IMG/VR virus record: IMGVR_UViG_3300037258_001214
Coordinates: 30,376-94,375 of that record
Length of the DNA: 64,000 bases
Direction: 5' to 3' (one strand)
Source of the DNA: a virus
The notes below the pieces were generated by a model that saw only the letters and a list, made by a program, of their open reading frames with translations, was not told the DNA's origin and made no database searches. Shown in pieces: positions 22,728-30,587 of the stretch. Both the position numbers and the translations under genes were made by a program. Numbering within the stretch: the first letter of the stretch is position 1; every line of letters begins with the position of its first letter.

Positions 22728-23998
22728 ACGCGCAGCCCGCACCCGCTGCAGCCGACCGCGCGCCCGCGTCGGACCTGATCGCCACCCTGCGGGAGAAAGC
22801 CCCCCGCGCGGCGATGACCCTGGCAGCCGCCCAACTCGCGTGGCCCGCTACCGCGCGGGTCCGTTCCTGGGCCCGCGACCGGTCTACCTACACGGTCAAG
22901 GTCCACGGCACGGACGGCATCTACGACGACCTGCACGAGTGGGTGCTGTCCCTGCTGGCCCCGAAGGAACAGCGGGCCCTGGTGGCGTGGTCGACCAGGC
23001 GCGGGATGCTCATGGAAGCCCCCGTCAGCGGCCGGGCATCCGAGCCGCCGCCCCCGCCGCTTCGCCTGCGGTACGACGGCACCCGCGAGCAGGCCATCGC
23101 CGTGGGCGGCCACAAGATCCGCGTCGTCGTGGCCGAGCACGCCAGCAGCGATGAGGAGCGGTGGAAGCCGCCCGAGATCGTGTTCACCGCCCGGTCGGCC
23201 GCCGCGCGCTCGGCGCTGCTGCGCGAGATCGAGGGCGTGCTGCGCCGCAGCCGCCAGTCCGAGCGGAAGCCCTCGTTCCGGATGCTGGACAAGTGGGGCG
23301 ACTGGGAGAAGCTCGACGACCTGCCGCCGCGCACCCTGGACAGCGTGATCCTGCCGGACGGCCAGCTTGAGCGGCTGACCGCCGACGTGGCCCGGTTCCT
23401 GGCCGCCGAGCAGGACTACGTGCGCCGCTGCGTCCCGTGGCATCGCGGCTACCTGTTCGAGGGACCGCCCGGCACCGGCAAGACGTCCGTGGCCCGGGCC
23501 ATCGCCAGCCACTTCGGGATGGACGTGTGGTACCTCCCGCTGGCCGACGTCCGCAAGGACGCCGAGCTGCTGCGGGTCGCCACCCGGATCGGCCCGCGCT
23601 CCATGCTGCTGCTGGAAGACGCCGACGTGTTCCATGCCGCCACGAAGAGGGACGACGACAGCCCCGACAAGGTGACGCTCTCCGGGCTGCTCAACACGCT
23701 GGACGGCATCGCCACCCCGCACGGCCTGCTCACCGTGCTGACGACGAACCGGCCCGGAGCGCTCGACGACGCGGTGACCAGGGCCGGGCGGATCGACCTG
23801 ACCGAGCACTTCGGCCTCGCCGATGCCAGGCAGGTCGAGCAGCTCATCAGGCGCTGGTACGAGCGCGGCGCGATCGGGCCCGGTGGCATCCCTGAGATTT
23901 CCGGTATCGCCCCGGCCGACGTGATCGAGGCGTGCAAGCGCCACGACGACCCGGCGCACGCGATCGGCCAGCTACTCACCCTGGAGCCGCAGCCATGA
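22724..23998 (+). CDS. BCS1-like AAA+ ATPase
   Basis: A 424-residue protein with an N-terminal beta-rich region (about 60-200) like the BCS1 middle domain and an AAA+ module at 235-400: Walker A 'GPPGTGKT' (247-254), Walker B 'MLLLEDAD' (294-301), sensor 'LTTNRP' and the R-finger region 'DAVTRAGRID'. 'DLPPRTLDSVILP' precedes the AAA core, as in BCS1 proteins. These remodel or translocate folded proteins in mitochondria; bacterial and phage members are uncharacterised to my knowledge. It sits among head genes and is coupled to an RNase gene (ATGA). Confidence 0.85.
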   Translation: MNAQPAPAAADRAPASDLIATLREKAPRAAMTLAAAQLAWPATARVRSWARDRSTYTVKVHGTDGIYDDLHEWVLSLLAPKEQRALVAWSTRRGMLMEAPVSGRASEPPPPPLRLRYDGTREQAIAVGGHKIRVVVAEHASSDEERWKPPEIVFTARSAAARSALLREIEGVLRRSRQSERKPSFRMLDKWGDWEKLDDLPPRTLDSVILPDGQLERLTADVARFLAAEQDYVRRCVPWHRGYLFEGPPGTGKTSVARAIASHFGMDVWYLPLADVRKDAELLRVATRIGPRSMLLLEDADVFHAATKRDDDSPDKVTLSGLLNTLDGIATPHGLLTVLTTNRPGALDDAVTRAGRIDLTEHFGLADARQVEQLIRRWYERGAIGPGGIPEISGIAPADVIEACKRHDDPAHAIGQLLTLEPQP

Positions 23999-24552
23999 CC
24001 GCGATCGACTACGACACCGAGTTCATCGAGTCGGGTCCAGCGTCGCCGATCCTGGCGCTGTCGATCGGGATGATCCGCGACGACGGCGCGACCTACTACG
24101 CGGTGGTCGACGACCGCGACGCGATCACGCTGGCGCTAATGAACCCGTGGCTTGCCGAAAACGTCATCCCGTCTCTCCCGGTCCAGTTCTTCGTCGGCGG
24201 GCAGCGGTGGACCTGGGCCACCGGCCACCCCGACTACAGCGCGGTCAAGCCCCGGCGTCAGATCGCGGCCGAGGTCGCGGAGTTCATCACCAGCACGCCC
24301 GACGTGGAGCTGTGGGCCGACTACTGCGCCTACGACCATGTGGTCCTGGCCCAGCTGTTCGGCCGCATGACCGACCTGCCCAGCGGCGTGCCGATGTGGA
24401 CGCACGACCTCCGGCAGGAATGGGACCGCCTCGGCCGGCCCGGCCTGCCGTCGCTGTCGGGGATCACCGAGCACAACGCCCTCGACGATGCCCGCGAGTG
24501 CCAGTTCCGGCGCCGCTGGCTGGCCAGCCGCCAGGAAGAAGGCACCCCATGA
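23995..24552 (+). CDS. DEDD-type 3'-5' exoribonuclease, Rv2179c/DUF5051-like
   Basis: A 185-residue nuclease. 'IDYDTEFIE' (D7, E9) matches motif I of the DEDD exonuclease fold, 'ELWADYCAYDHVVLAQLFG' motif II and 'EHNALDDARECQ' motif III. The pattern matches the Mycobacterium Rv2179c family, known as metal-dependent 3'-5' exoribonucleases. Its phage role could be RNA turnover or tRNA/host-defence processing. It overlaps the AAA+ gene by ATGA and the next gene by ATGA. Confidence 0.85.
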   Translation: MTAIDYDTEFIESGPASPILALSIGMIRDDGATYYAVVDDRDAITLALMNPWLAENVIPSLPVQFFVGGQRWTWATGHPDYSAVKPRRQIAAEVAEFITSTPDVELWADYCAYDHVVLAQLFGRMTDLPSGVPMWTHDLRQEWDRLGRPGLPSLSGITEHNALDDARECQFRRRWLASRQEEGTP

Positions 24553-25067
24553 TGCACCCCTCAGAGAACCTGGTCCGGCGCGCGGAGTCGTTCGCCGAGA
24601 TCTGCATCTGCACCCCGGTCCGCATGGTCCGCGGCTGCCCCCGTCATTCCCCAGGCGATTCCGGAACCCCGGAATCGCACCACCACATGTTGATCCGCAT
24701 CATCGAGAACCAGGAGAAGATCATGACTGAGCTTTCGCAGGCCCAGACCGACATCAACACCGCCGTGGAGGTGGTCACCGGACTGCTGACCGACGTCGGG
24801 GACAAGCTGGCCGACGTCAACACCCAGCTCGGCACCCTGGCCACCGACCTGCTGGCTATCCAGCAGCAGATCGCCAACGGCCAGCCGGTCGACACGAGCG
24901 CGCTGAACACCATGGTCGGCAACGTCGCAGCCGTCCAGGCGAGCCTCGACAGCACGAGCGCGGCGCTGGACACGGCGGTCGCGAACGTGACCGCTGTCGC
25001 CAGCCCGCCCGCCCCGGCTGTCCCGGCCGAGCCCGTTGCCGGCGGCGACACCGGAAGCGCCAGCTAG
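24549..25067 (+). CDS. Coiled-coil protein
   Basis: A 172-residue protein. Residues 1-50 contain 'ICICTPVRMVRGCPRH', and residues 59-140 form a long heptad-like helix ('LSQAQTDINTAVEVVTGLL', 'LADVNTQLGTLATDLLAIQQQIA') followed by an Ala/Pro tail. An internal ATG at 24723 with AGGAGA upstream could give a shorter product of coiled coil only. Possibly structural; not recognised. Confidence 0.6.
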   Translation: MMHPSENLVRRAESFAEICICTPVRMVRGCPRHSPGDSGTPESHHHMLIRIIENQEKIMTELSQAQTDINTAVEVVTGLLTDVGDKLADVNTQLGTLATDLLAIQQQIANGQPVDTSALNTMVGNVAAVQASLDSTSAALDTAVANVTAVASPPAPAVPAEPVAGGDTGSAS

Positions 25068-25070
25068 GCC

Positions 25071-25313
25071 GTGGCCACCGCAACGGCACCGATCACCAGC
25101 GAGGAAGCGGCCACGCTGTTCCGCCTGGAAGCGCACGTCGTCCTGCGGCCGGCCGAGCAGGACAAGCTCGGTGCCACCGACCTCTTCGAGGCCGTCCAGG
25201 ATCTCCTGGAGCGCAAGGGCGTCAACCGGGCGGACTGCTTCCTGGAGGCGATGCGGACCGACCCTGGCAGTCGCTATGCACAGGACCACACCCACGACAG
25301 CCCGGAGCCGTAG
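25071..25313 (+). CDS. Hypothetical helical protein
   Basis: An 80-residue protein from GTG 25071 with 'AATLFRLEAHVVLRPAEQDKLGATDLFEAVQDLLERKGV' (key part), largely helical. Not recognised. It starts 3 nt after the previous stop. Confidence 0.5.
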   Translation: MATATAPITSEEAATLFRLEAHVVLRPAEQDKLGATDLFEAVQDLLERKGVNRADCFLEAMRTDPGSRYAQDHTHDSPEP

Positions 25314-25315
25314 CC

Positions 25316-25540
25316 ATGGCAGGCAAGCACGTCCCCTCGTCAGCCGCCCCAGGCTCGACGCAGGACGCATCGGGGAAGGTCGGCGCCCATTACGCGGCGC
25401 CGACCTCCTCCGGGGCGGACTCGACCGCTGACATGCGGGACGGGGACTCCGACTCGGGATCGTGGGCACCGGACGAGCCCGCGACGACGGTTCCGGGGTC
25501 GGCGGCGAGCGAGGCCCTGCGCGGCGGCGGCACGCCGTGA
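25316..25540 (+). CDS. Low-complexity small protein
   Basis: A 74-residue Ser/Gly/Asp/Ala-rich, probably disordered protein. The ATG follows the previous stop closely and the stop overlaps the next GTG (GTGA). Weakly supported except by its tight packing in the operon. Confidence 0.45.
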   Translation: MAGKHVPSSAAPGSTQDASGKVGAHYAAPTSSGADSTADMRDGDSDSGSWAPDEPATTVPGSAASEALRGGGTP

Positions 25541-25842
25541 TCCCGTTCGGCGAGCGCTCCCTCATCCAGGTGTGGTGGACCGACACGACCAACGTCGCGG
25601 GCGGCTGGCATGACGAGGGAGACCTCGCCGCCTTCGCCACGAACGGCGCCTGGGAGGCCAGCAACACCGGCTGGCTCGTCTACGAGGACGAGTTGTGCAT
25701 CGTGCTCGCCGGCCGGATGACCGACGACGGGAAGCATGTCGGCCTCGTCGAGCGGATCCCGAAGGCCGCGATTACCTCCAGGACGGCCTGGTCCTCGCTC
25801 GGAAACATAGACCGGCCCGTGTCATCGCTGGCCAATCCATAA
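25537..25842 (+). CDS. Hypothetical protein
   Basis: A 101-residue beta-rich protein: 'RSLIQVWWTDTTNVAGGWHDEGDLAAF' and 'ELCIVLAGRMTDDGKHVGLVERIPKAAI'. Similar small proteins appear in actinophage genomes next to scaffold genes. It is the last gene before the leader of the scaffold operon. Confidence 0.55.
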   Translation: MIPFGERSLIQVWWTDTTNVAGGWHDEGDLAAFATNGAWEASNTGWLVYEDELCIVLAGRMTDDGKHVGLVERIPKAAITSRTAWSSLGNIDRPVSSLANP

Positions 25843-25852
25843 CCGCTATCTA

Positions 25853-25900
25853 TACGATTTCGGCAACCGGGCCGCAACGGCCGCCTAGCCCTGTAACAGG
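25853..25900 (+). promoter_or_regulatory. Tandem-hairpin leader, site D (before scaffold)
   Basis: A TACGAT motif (25853-25858), then GGCCG-CAA-CGGCC (25870-25882, 5-bp stem), 7 nt and CCTG-TAA-CAGG (25890-25900). The second hairpin departs from CCCG/CGGG but keeps pairing, and it sequesters part of the AGGAG of the scaffold gene. Confidence 0.7.
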
Positions 25901-25907
25901 AGTACTC

Positions 25908-26894
25908 ATGCACGACACCAGGCCAGCGCCCGGGGAGATCATCGGCTACCGCAAGGACGGCCGGCCTATCCGCCTGGCGGCCGGCGGGTCTGAGACGGCG
26001 GTGGAAACACCCCCGGCTCCTCCGTCCGCACCCGCGCCGCCCCAGCAGCCCCCGCCAGCTCCGCCCGCCGCGCCGCCAGCACCGGCCCAGCCTCAGCAGC
26101 AGGCCCCGGCCGCCCCTGCGCAGCCTGCCGCACCAGCAGCACCTGCACCGGCTGCGGAACCCGACTGGAAGGCTCAGGCCGAGACCTCCCGGCAGGAAGC
26201 CGTCACCGCCCGCGCCGAAGCCGACCGGCTCAAGGCCGAGGCCGAACGGTGGAAGCAGCAGTCCCGCCAGCAGGAAGCCCGCTCCAAGGCCAACCACCAG
26301 CAGGTGCGGGGCCTGGAGGGCGTGGTCCGGCAGATCGCGGAGAAGCTCGAGATCCCCTTCGACGACAAGCCGGACCCCGAAGAGGTCGCCCGCAGGCTCA
26401 CCGAGGCGCAGACGGTCGCCCGGCAGAGGACCGTCGAGCTGGCCGTCTACACCACCGCGGCCGAGGCCGGGGCGATGGCCGCGGCGCTGCTGGACTCCCG
26501 CGAGTTCATGGCCCGCACCGCGATGCTCGACCCGGATGCGGCGGACTTCCCCTCCCAGGTGGCCGACCTGGTGAGGGAAGCGGCGCAGATGCCGAAGTAC
26601 CAGGCCCCGGCTCCGCCTCCGCCGCCCGCGCTGACACCGCAGGTCACCCAGCCGCCGTCCCAGCAGCAGCCCGCCGCCCAGTTCCAGCAGCCCCCGGCGC
26701 AGCCGCCCGCCGCGTCCAGCGGCGCCGACTTCAACGGCGCCCCGGGCGGGAACCGGATGTGGACCCAGGCCGACTACGACTACTGGACCGCGCCGGGACG
26801 TGACCGGGACGGGTCGATCATGTCCAAGGCGATCGCGGACGGCCTGCTGGTCAACCTGGGGGTCGGGAAGCCGTCAAGGAAGTCACGGCGGTAG
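25908..26894 (+). CDS. Capsid scaffolding protein
   Basis: A 328-residue protein with a Pro/Gln/Ala-rich disordered N-terminal half (residues 30-85), a long charged coiled coil (about 90-165: 'RQEAVTARAEADRLKAEAERW'), a helical core and a Pro/Gln-rich C-terminus. It starts with 'MHDTRPAPGEIIGYRKDGRPI', a pattern of actinophage head proteins. Composition and location upstream of the capsid gene fit a scaffold guiding procapsid assembly. ATG 25908 follows the leader's CAGGAG. Confidence 0.75.
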   Translation: MHDTRPAPGEIIGYRKDGRPIRLAAGGSETAVETPPAPPSAPAPPQQPPPAPPAAPPAPAQPQQQAPAAPAQPAAPAAPAPAAEPDWKAQAETSRQEAVTARAEADRLKAEAERWKQQSRQQEARSKANHQQVRGLEGVVRQIAEKLEIPFDDKPDPEEVARRLTEAQTVARQRTVELAVYTTAAEAGAMAAALLDSREFMARTAMLDPDAADFPSQVADLVREAAQMPKYQAPAPPPPPALTPQVTQPPSQQQPAAQFQQPPAQPPAASSGADFNGAPGGNRMWTQADYDYWTAPGRDRDGSIMSKAIADGLLVNLGVGKPSRKSRR

Positions 26895-26898
26895 GGGG

Positions 26899-27618
26899 AT
26901 GCCCGGTCCGGACGTCTTGCCCCCGCTGGCGTATTTCCAGCACCAGATAGTGCTCATCCCGAAGCAGTTCGGCTACGTGGGCAGCTACACCCGTGGCATG
27001 CTCGACGTGGAGCAGGTGCAAGACCGCGCCTTCGGTCAGATGATGTACCGGTTCACCACCAGCGTCCTGTCCGGGCGTACCGTCACCGAGACGCAGCGGG
27101 CGTCGGTCAAGGTGCCTGCCAGCTGGTGGCAGCACCTGAAGAGGACGGCTGGCGAACGGCACGCGGAATGGATCCGGAAGCCGCACAGCCCGTGGCTGCT
27201 GTTCATCCTCCCGCTCGACATCCTCACCATCGTGCCCCGCGTCTACCTCGTCCCGTGGTTCCTGCGCCGGCATCCGGTGAGGTACGCCGAGATCACCGCC
27301 GAAGTCCGCTTCACGCGCGACACGCTCTACCCCGGCGCCGATGTCTCGCTTCCGCATGACCGCTTCGGCGTGCCGGTCATGTGGGAGTCGCTGGAGATCG
27401 CGCCGATGGCCCCGGACGGCGAGCCGTGGACGCTGGACGACTATGGGGCGCCGCGCTTCGTCAGCCGCCATGAGCTTCTCGGCGAGATCTACCGGGACAC
27501 GGACCTGATCAACGCTAGGGGGGCCTTCGGCGGCATGATCACGCCGGACGGTGTCCTCGACTGGCTCGGCCAGCACGGCGTCAGCGTTGACCAGCTCGTC
27601 GCCAGGAGTGCCCTGTGA
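26899..27618 (+). CDS. Hypothetical protein in head operon
   Basis: A 239-residue protein, not recognised. It has a beta-rich first part, a strongly hydrophobic central segment 'WLLFILPLDILTIVPRVYLVPWFL' (about residues 95-118) and an acidic C-terminus. The central segment may be a membrane helix, unusual for a head gene. ATG 26899 sits right after GGGGG, so SD spacing is poor. Confidence 0.55.
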   Translation: MPGPDVLPPLAYFQHQIVLIPKQFGYVGSYTRGMLDVEQVQDRAFGQMMYRFTTSVLSGRTVTETQRASVKVPASWWQHLKRTAGERHAEWIRKPHSPWLLFILPLDILTIVPRVYLVPWFLRRHPVRYAEITAEVRFTRDTLYPGADVSLPHDRFGVPVMWESLEIAPMAPDGEPWTLDDYGAPRFVSRHELLGEIYRDTDLINARGAFGGMITPDGVLDWLGQHGVSVDQLVARSAL

Positions 27619-27637
27619 GCGGGCCGCGAGGTGCGGC

Positions 27638-28126
27638 ATGAGCCTGACCACCGACCCGGAGGACCTGCGCCTCGGCCGTGGTGCTGACCGGGAGCCTGGC
27701 CCGCAGAACACGGCCTACCTGGTCCTGTCCGACGGGGAGCGCGCCAAGGGCTTCGTGCGGCCGGTGCGGCTGTCCTACCGGCACGCCGGCATCCCCGGCC
27801 CGCGCTGGCCGCTCCGCGATCTCACCGGCGAGGAGCAGGAACGCTACGCAGGCAGCGGCTACGCCAGGTACGAGGAATACCCGCCTGACGACCTGTCCGC
27901 GCTCGGCCGGTTCTGGACCCAGGCGCAACTCGACGGCATCGGCAAGGGCTGCCGCGCGGTCACGACCATGAACCGGGCCATCGCGGAGACTTACAGCCGC
28001 ACGCCCGGCTTCTACGGGGCCACCTACTGCTGCTCCTGCCGTCTTCACCTGCCCGTGGGGCCGCAGGGAGAGTTCACCTGGATCGAGCCTGACGGGTCGG
28101 AGGCGGGGAACCGCGTTGGCACCTGA
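27638..28126 (+). CDS. Hypothetical protein
   Basis: A 162-residue protein: 'NTAYLVLSDGERAKGFVRPVRLSYRH...PRWPLRDLTGEEQERY' (parts) and 'TYCCSCRLHLPVG...FTW..DGSEAGNRVGT'. The CCxC plus 'PDGSE...VGT' ending is common in small actinophage proteins. GAGGTG lies 7 nt upstream of ATG 27638. Function unknown. Confidence 0.6.
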   Translation: MSLTTDPEDLRLGRGADREPGPQNTAYLVLSDGERAKGFVRPVRLSYRHAGIPGPRWPLRDLTGEEQERYAGSGYARYEEYPPDDLSALGRFWTQAQLDGIGKGCRAVTTMNRAIAETYSRTPGFYGATYCCSCRLHLPVGPQGEFTWIEPDGSEAGNRVGT

Positions 28127-28436
28127 GCAGGCGGAGGACGCCTACCCCGTCGCCTACTGTGCTCCCGGCCGGCGCTTCGCCGCCGCGCTCACCCTGATGT
28201 TCAAGGGCGAGGAGGTCGCGCGGATCGTCGAGCACCCGTGGCTTGAGGGGACCGCGGGCGTCTACGTCGTGGCCGAAGATCGGCTGGACCTGACCAAGCT
28301 GCTCCCGGTCAGGTGCGAGGTCTCCGAGCCGTTGCCGTGGCGTGACCCCAACTGGGTGTACGGGGCGCTCGTGAACACGCCCATACGGGGCATCTGCCCC
28401 GCTGTAGGCGTAACGGGCATCTCGGCGTTACCATGA
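28116..28436 (+). CDS. Hypothetical protein
   Basis: A 106-residue protein from TTG 28116 (overlapping the previous gene by 11 nt): 'ALTLMFKGEEVARIVEHPW' and 'VYVVAEDRLDLTKLLPVRCEVSEPLPWRDPNW'. The last 20 codons run into hairpin-rich leader-like DNA (28387-28431), so the original stop may have been earlier. Not recognised. Confidence 0.5.
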   Translation: MAPEQAEDAYPVAYCAPGRRFAAALTLMFKGEEVARIVEHPWLEGTAGVYVVAEDRLDLTKLLPVRCEVSEPLPWRDPNWVYGALVNTPIRGICPAVGVTGISALP

Positions 28437-28495
28437 GCACGACGCACCCCGCGTCCGCGTACAGGCCGCCAGGCCTCGCGGCGGGGAGCGGTAGC

Positions 28496-28528
28496 CGCCG
28501 GAACGGCGAGCAGTCCGCCCGCAACGGG
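28496..28528 (+). promoter_or_regulatory. Tandem-hairpin leader, site E1 (distal to major capsid)
   Basis: CGCCG-GAA-CGGCG (28496-28508), 9 nt, CCCG-CAA-CGGG (28518-28528). It is followed by GCAGGAG and a TTG-initiated 6-codon frame ending at 28580 that contains GTACTCGC, also found at the start of the capsid gene. It looks like a duplicated capsid leader and start. Confidence 0.65.
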
Positions 28529-28605
28529 TAGCACACCTCACTTGAGCAGGAGCTACCTCTTGCACGCGGTACTCGCCTGAACGGCGGCTTTGCTTTACCC
28601 GGAAT

Positions 28606-28640
28606 TGCCGTAACGGCATTTCAAATTCACCCGCAACGGG
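28606..28640 (+). promoter_or_regulatory. Tandem-hairpin leader, site E2 (proximal to major capsid)
   Basis: TGCCG-TAA-CGGCA (28606-28618), 11 nt, CCCG-CAA-CGGG (28630-28640), in AT-richer DNA, 34 nt before the capsid TTG start. The window thus has two consecutive leader units before this highly expressed gene. 28437-28674 has no convincing gene. Confidence 0.7.
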
Positions 28641-28674
28641 ATTCTCGCGAATTCCCTGAAGGGGTGAAATAGAC

Positions 28675-29586
28675 TTGACAGTACTCGCGTTTAAGCCAGA
28701 AGCGTGGTCGAAGGTAATTCTCGCTGCCGAGAAGAAGGCACTTGTCTTCGGTGGCCCGGGAATTGTCAACGATGACTACGAGGGCGAAGTGTCGGGACCG
28801 GGAACAACGGTCCACATCACGCAGTTCGGTGACCCGGAAGTCTCCGACTACGCGCCGAATGAGTCCATTGCCTATCAGGAACTGGACGACGCCGGCCAAG
28901 AGCTGCTCATCGACCAGCGGAAGTATTTCGCGTTCACGATCGACGACGTGGACAAGCGCCAGGCCGCCGGGGACATGCAGTCCTATCTCGAAGACAGGGC
29001 GGCATACAAGCTGGCCGACACCGCGGATCAGTTCATCGCGGGCCTGTACGTCAACTGCGCCAGCGCGAACATCCTCCTGAACAGCGGCACTTCCTCGCTG
29101 ACCGTCGACAACGAGCTGGCCCCGCTGACCTACGGCGGCTCCTCGACCAACCCGGCGGACTTCTACCTCCAGGTCGTCCTGCCGCTGAAAGTCAAGCTAG
29201 ACGAGGCGTACGTCCCGAAGAAGGGCCGCTACCTCGTCGTCCCGCCGTGGGCGGAAGCGCTGCTGGAGCAGACGCAGGCATTCGTCTCCGTCGCCACTCC
29301 CGCGCAGCAGGAGGTATTCACCGAGGGCCTTATCGGGCGTGTCTCCGGATTCGACGTCTACACGAGCAACAACAGTGTCGAATTCGACCAGGCGAATAAC
29401 GGCTGGGTCGTTCAGGCGGGCCACCCGATGGCAATTACTTTCGCGGAGCAGATTGTCCAGACGGAAGCTCTCCGCCTCCAGACGACTTTCGCGGACGCGG
29501 TCCGCGGATTGCACGTCTACGGCGGCCGGCTGGTCCGTCCGGACCACATCGCTGTCGCGGGCGTCAAGCGCCCGGCCGGAATCTGA
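28675..29586 (+). CDS. Major capsid protein (HK97-like)
   Basis: A 303-residue protein with typical capsid traits: 'SKVILAAEKKALVFGGPGIVNDDY' early, 'PGTTVHITQFGDPEVSDY', 'DQRKYFAFTIDDVDKRQAAGDMQSYLEDRAAYKLADTADQFI' (P-domain spine helix; key parts), 'RYLVVPPWAEALL' and 'GFDVYTSNN'. This matches the P22/HK97-fold coat proteins of actinophages (phage capsid Gp5-like). The start is TTG 28675 with GAAGGGGTG upstream. Codon use is clearly more AT-rich than in neighbours. Confidence 0.88.
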   Translation: MTVLAFKPEAWSKVILAAEKKALVFGGPGIVNDDYEGEVSGPGTTVHITQFGDPEVSDYAPNESIAYQELDDAGQELLIDQRKYFAFTIDDVDKRQAAGDMQSYLEDRAAYKLADTADQFIAGLYVNCASANILLNSGTSSLTVDNELAPLTYGGSSTNPADFYLQVVLPLKVKLDEAYVPKKGRYLVVPPWAEALLEQTQAFVSVATPAQQEVFTEGLIGRVSGFDVYTSNNSVEFDQANNGWVVQAGHPMAITFAEQIVQTEALRLQTTFADAVRGLHVYGGRLVRPDHIAVAGVKRPAGI

Positions 29587-29601
29587 GAGGGGGTAACAGA
29601 T

Positions 29602-30018
29602 ATGTCTCGTACTGCACTGGCCGCTATCCAGCTGGCGCATGTCGGCGGCGTCAGCGCCGGGGCCGGGGTCGAACCCGACCACACGAACGGCAACATCGTC
29701 GCGTCGCCGGGGCCTTTCCGGTCGCTGATCGTCGTGGCGAACGCCGGGTCGGCCATCAACCTGATCGTCCGCGCGAGCGGCTACCAGGGCACGCCCACCG
29801 GGGCGGCGAACTCCGCCTACACGACCGACCAGTACCAGCCGTTCGCCACGGCGAGCATCGGTGACCTGACCTACAGCCTGACCGCTAACGCGACGTCAGT
29901 GATCGACCTGGAGGAGGACACCGAGCGGTTCACCCAGGCGGACGGGTCGATGTGGCTCGACTGGGGGACGCCCACCAACCTCCTGGCCTGGGTGCTCCAG
30001 CGGCCGTACATGCCGTAG
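29602..30018 (+). CDS. Probable capsid decoration / head-stabilising protein
   Basis: A 138-residue beta-rich protein: 'DHTNGNIVASPGPFRSLIVVANAGSAINLIVRASGYQG' and 'DLTYSLTANATSVIDLEEDTERFTQADGSMWLDW' (parts). Size and position immediately after the major capsid gene fit a decoration protein. SD GAGGGGGT. The TAG stop lies in the loop of an ATGCCG/CGGCAT hairpin. Confidence 0.6.
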   Translation: MSRTALAAIQLAHVGGVSAGAGVEPDHTNGNIVASPGPFRSLIVVANAGSAINLIVRASGYQGTPTGAANSAYTTDQYQPFATASIGDLTYSLTANATSVIDLEEDTERFTQADGSMWLDWGTPTNLLAWVLQRPYMP

Positions 30019-30086
30019 CGGCATCACCGCATGCCGTAGCAGACCTGAGCGCGGCCCCGGTTTCCTTCCGGCGGCCGGGGCCGCGC
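30010..30086 (+). terminator. Stop-codon hairpin and GC-rich terminator-like stem
   Basis: ATGCCG-TAG-CGGCAT (30010-30024) places the stop codon of the preceding gene in the loop. Then a 12-bp stem GCGCGGCCCCGG / CCGGGGCCGCGC (30049-30060 and 30075-30086) with a 14-nt loop follows. There is no U-tract. It could be a partial terminator that tunes head-gene expression or an RNA processing/stability element. Confidence 0.6.
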
Positions 30087-30123
30087 CCAGCCGGAAGAGG
30101 TACTACGCAAGGAGGCAACACAG

Positions 30124-30579
30124 ATGGCCGCAGCAGCGAACGTCGCGGACCTGCCCGTGATCAGGCTGATCAACCCCGCCACCGGGGTCAGCCTGGAATA
30201 CCAGGGCAGGTGGCTGCGCCCCGGCAAGGCGAGCATGGCCGACGTGAAGCGGGGCATCGCCCGGTACCCCGGTGACAAGGTGTGGCTCACCCTTCCCCCG
30301 GGCGTGCAGAAGCAGCTCGACGCCGGGCGGCTGCAGGTCGCCGGGGAGTTCGCTGCCCGGGAGAGCATCCAGGCGTCCGGGACCGCTGAGTCGCTGATGC
30401 CCAGGGGCAACGCCAGCCACGAGCAGTGGCTGAGCTTCGCCGTCACCCAGGGGATGGACCGGGAGGAAGCCGCGGGGCTGACCCGGGACCAGATCCGGGC
30501 CCGGTTCACTGCGCCCGCGTTCGACCCGGACGCGGCACCGCAGGAGATCGGCGCGGATTTCGAATTGCTGAACGGCTGA
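30124..30579 (+). CDS. Hypothetical head protein
   Basis: A 151-residue protein: 'LPVIRLINPATGVSLEYQGRWL' at the start, 'ASHEQWLSFAVTQGMDREEAAGLTRDQI' (helical) and 'FDPDAAPQEIGADFELL' at the end. The C-terminal helical part resembles head-tail connector accessory proteins. AAGGAGG SD before ATG 30124. Not firmly assigned. Confidence 0.6.
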   Translation: MAAAANVADLPVIRLINPATGVSLEYQGRWLRPGKASMADVKRGIARYPGDKVWLTLPPGVQKQLDAGRLQVAGEFAARESIQASGTAESLMPRGNASHEQWLSFAVTQGMDREEAAGLTRDQIRARFTAPAFDPDAAPQEIGADFELLNG

Positions 30580-30587
30580 TCTAGCCG

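Noticed and set aside
28433-28531. 32-codon ATG frame across leader E1
   Set aside because: Its sequence is dictated by the two hairpins (RNG...ARNG-stop) and looks non-coding.
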